This document shows positions 13,924 to 15,277 of a stretch of 15,277 nucleotides of DNA, piece by piece. Made by a program: the position numbers and the translations under genes. The notes under the pieces are model-generated. The model ran no database searches. It worked only from the letters and a program-made list of their open reading frames with translations, and was not told the DNA's origin. Origin of the DNA: Roseburia sp. CAG:309 (GTDB lineage: Bacteria > Bacillota > Clostridia > Lachnospirales > Lachnospiraceae). The number at the start of each line of letters is the position of its first letter. The stretch's first letter is position 1. The stretch is taken from the NCBI GenBank assembly GCA_000434115.1, contig FR894026.1, positions 1-15,277 of the forward strand. The letters run 5' to 3'.

Positions 13924-15277
13924 ATGAACGGACAGAAAAAGAAAAATATCCTGTTTATGATACAATACACGGCATCTTTTGCAGTGCTTTTTCTGTTGAT
14001 CTATCTTGGATTTGTTATGAATCATCGTTCATTTGTCTGGTCTTATGACGGAATCAAACAGCATTTTCCGGCACTCCTTTATTTACGCGATTATTATATC
14101 AAAGTGACAGGAAATATCATTTCCGGTCATTTTACTCTGCCGATGTTTGATTTTTCCATCGGTATGGGAGAAGATATCCTGACGACATTAAACTTTTACG
14201 GTCTGGGAGATCCGCTGACCCTGCTTGCCGTTGTTGTGCCCAAACAATATATGGAAATGTTTTACAATTTTCTGGCTGCGTTCCGTATGTATCTGGCAGG
14301 TCTTTCATTTATTTTTTACTGCCGGAACAGGGGAAAAGGGCGGGCAGTGAGTTTAGCCGGTGCGTGGCTGTACGTATTTTCCGGTTATGTTCTCCATGTT
14401 GCTGTAAAACATCCCTTTTTTATCTCGCCGATGATTCTGCTTCCTCTTATGCTGACGGGGGTAGATTGGTACCGGGAGAAAAGAAGAGGCGGTCTATTGA
14501 TCGGAAGCGTGTTTTTATGTGCACTCAATGGATTTTATTTTTTCTATATGAATAGTATTTTTGTGTGCCTTTGTGTGTTGATCTCTGTATTTGCAGGAAA
14601 AATGCAGGGGAAAATAAAATATCTTTGTGGCTTTGCCCTAAGATATGTGGCAGGAACAGCGATGGCAGCAGGACTGCTTCTTCCGACAATATTGTTATTT
14701 ATTTCCAGCAGCCGAAATGAAAGTGCCTTGGAACTGGGAAATTTATGGCTGTTTGATGGGGAACGGTATCTGACAATCATTTCCGGCCTCATTGGAACGC
14801 CACATATTACCTGGGATTATCTGGGGGTGGCGGCAATCGTAATTCCCGCGTTTGTTGTTATTTTTGCAAGCCGCGGGCGATGGAAATTGAAAAGCAGTAT
14901 TCTGATCTGGACTTTGATGATGCTGATCCCGGCGGGTGGTTATATGATGAATGGGTTTACCTATGTGTCGGGGAGATTTTTGTATCTTGTGACATTTGTA
15001 TATGCCTATTGTGTTGTCGAGGTGTTTCCGGAATTTATGACGATGAAGCGGCTTCCCAAGGTGCTTATGCTGGTTGTCATAATAGGATATACTACAGCTG
15101 TAGCATTCGAAAAAGAAAGGGATTTATGGTATGCGTGGTTTGGTGCGGTAACACTGATTTTGACCGTACTTGCCTTATTCTTACTTGCTTCCCGGTGGGC
15201 GGCCGGATGGCGGTGGCAGCTGAAAATATCACTTGTTTTAGGTATGATTGCCATTCAGCTTATGGGAAATGGCTGGC
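13924..15277 (+). CDS. YfhO-family polytopic membrane protein, N-terminal part (3' end outside window)
   Basis: The frame is open from an ATG at 13924, preceded by AGGAGG (13913-13918), to the window edge, giving 451 codons without a stop. After a basic N-terminus and one membrane segment (14-32) comes an extracytoplasmic loop with SYDGIKQHFPALLYLRDYY (40-58), then FDFSIGMGEDILTTLNFYG (75-93) and GDPLTLL (95-101). This arrangement, with the acidic residue (D42) just after the first membrane segment, is typical of YfhO (PF09586-type) proteins. At least nine hydrophobic segments are visible. In Bacillus and Listeria, YfhO proteins are GT-C transferases that add lipid-linked sugars to lipoteichoic acid. 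Full-length members are usually about 850 residues, so roughly half is here. Arginine codons include many CGG, CGA and AGG, unlike gmd. Confidence 0.88.
   Translation, partial: MNGQKKKNILFMIQYTASFAVLFLLIYLGFVMNHRSFVWSYDGIKQHFPALLYLRDYYIKVTGNIISGHFTLPMFDFSIGMGEDILTTLNFYGLGDPLTLLAVVVPKQYMEMFYNFLAAFRMYLAGLSFIFYCRNRGKGRAVSLAGAWLYVFSGYVLHVAVKHPFFISPMILLPLMLTGVDWYREKRRGGLLIGSVFLCALNGFYFFYMNSIFVCLCVLISVFAGKMQGKIKYLCGFALRYVAGTAMAAGLLLPTILLFISSSRNESALELGNLWLFDGERYLTIISGLIGTPHITWDYLGVAAIVIPAFVVIFASRGRWKLKSSILIWTLMMLIPAGGYMMNGFTYVSGRFLYLVTFVYAYCVVEVFPEFMTMKRLPKVLMLVVIIGYTTAVAFEKERDLWYAWFGAVTLILTVLALFLLASRWAAGWRWQLKISLVLGMIAIQLMGNGW

Noticed and set aside
14364..14555. 63-codon plus-strand open frame
   Set aside because: Out of frame with the YfhO-family gene that covers the region continuously from 13924; no ribosome binding site.
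1..15277. CRISPR arrays, tRNA or rRNA genes, insertion sequences, riboswitches
   Set aside because: Looked for and not seen: no regularly spaced repeats, transposase-like product, cloverleaf or long structured leader, and no intergenic gap above 99 bases.

Overview
The window reads as a piece of a surface-polysaccharide (cell-envelope glycan) locus from a low-to-moderate GC Firmicute, most likely a clostridial organism such as a Lachnospiraceae member. That placement is inference from strong AGGAGG-type ribosome binding sites, codon choice and the types of membrane protein present; no rRNA or marker gene confirms it. All supported genes lie on the + strand and are tightly packed. No gap exceeds 99 bases, so there is no long gene-free stretch. 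I see no tRNA, rRNA, CRISPR array, insertion sequence or attachment site.

Left part (1-7150), lipid-linked and membrane glycosylation genes: the 3' end of a large polytopic membrane protein; an RfbF-type glucose-1-phosphate cytidylyltransferase; a GtrB/CsbB-like family 2 glycosyltransferase with two C-terminal membrane segments; a DUF6311-like membrane protein that overlaps it by four bases (ATGA); a second, unassigned GT-C-like membrane protein; and a GtrA/GtcA-family small membrane protein.

Middle and right part (7234-13846), sugar-nucleotide supply: a soluble DPM1-like glycosyltransferase, then mannose-6-phosphate isomerase, mannose-1-phosphate guanylyltransferase, GDP-mannose 4,6-dehydratase, a GDP-4-keto-6-deoxy-D-mannose reductase of Rmd type, and a phosphohexomutase. 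These cover every step from fructose-6-phosphate to GDP-D-rhamnose, with GDP-mannose as an intermediate that the DPM1-like enzyme could also use. A terminator-like hairpin separates the dehydratase from the reductase, and a second hairpin follows the mutase.

The window ends inside a YfhO-family membrane protein (from 13924). In Bacillus and Listeria, a GtrB-like synthase, a GtrA-like putative flippase and a YfhO-type GT-C transferase work together to put sugars on teichoic acids outside the membrane. All three types are present here, beside two further GT-C-like proteins and two nucleotide-sugar supply routes (CDP-glucose and GDP-mannose/GDP-D-rhamnose). The simplest reading is a locus that builds a D-rhamnose- or mannose-containing envelope glycan and decorates it extracytoplasmically from polyprenyl-phosphate sugars. 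No flippase, polymerase, ABC exporter or initiating transferase for the backbone is visible, so the locus must extend beyond the window or act with genes elsewhere.
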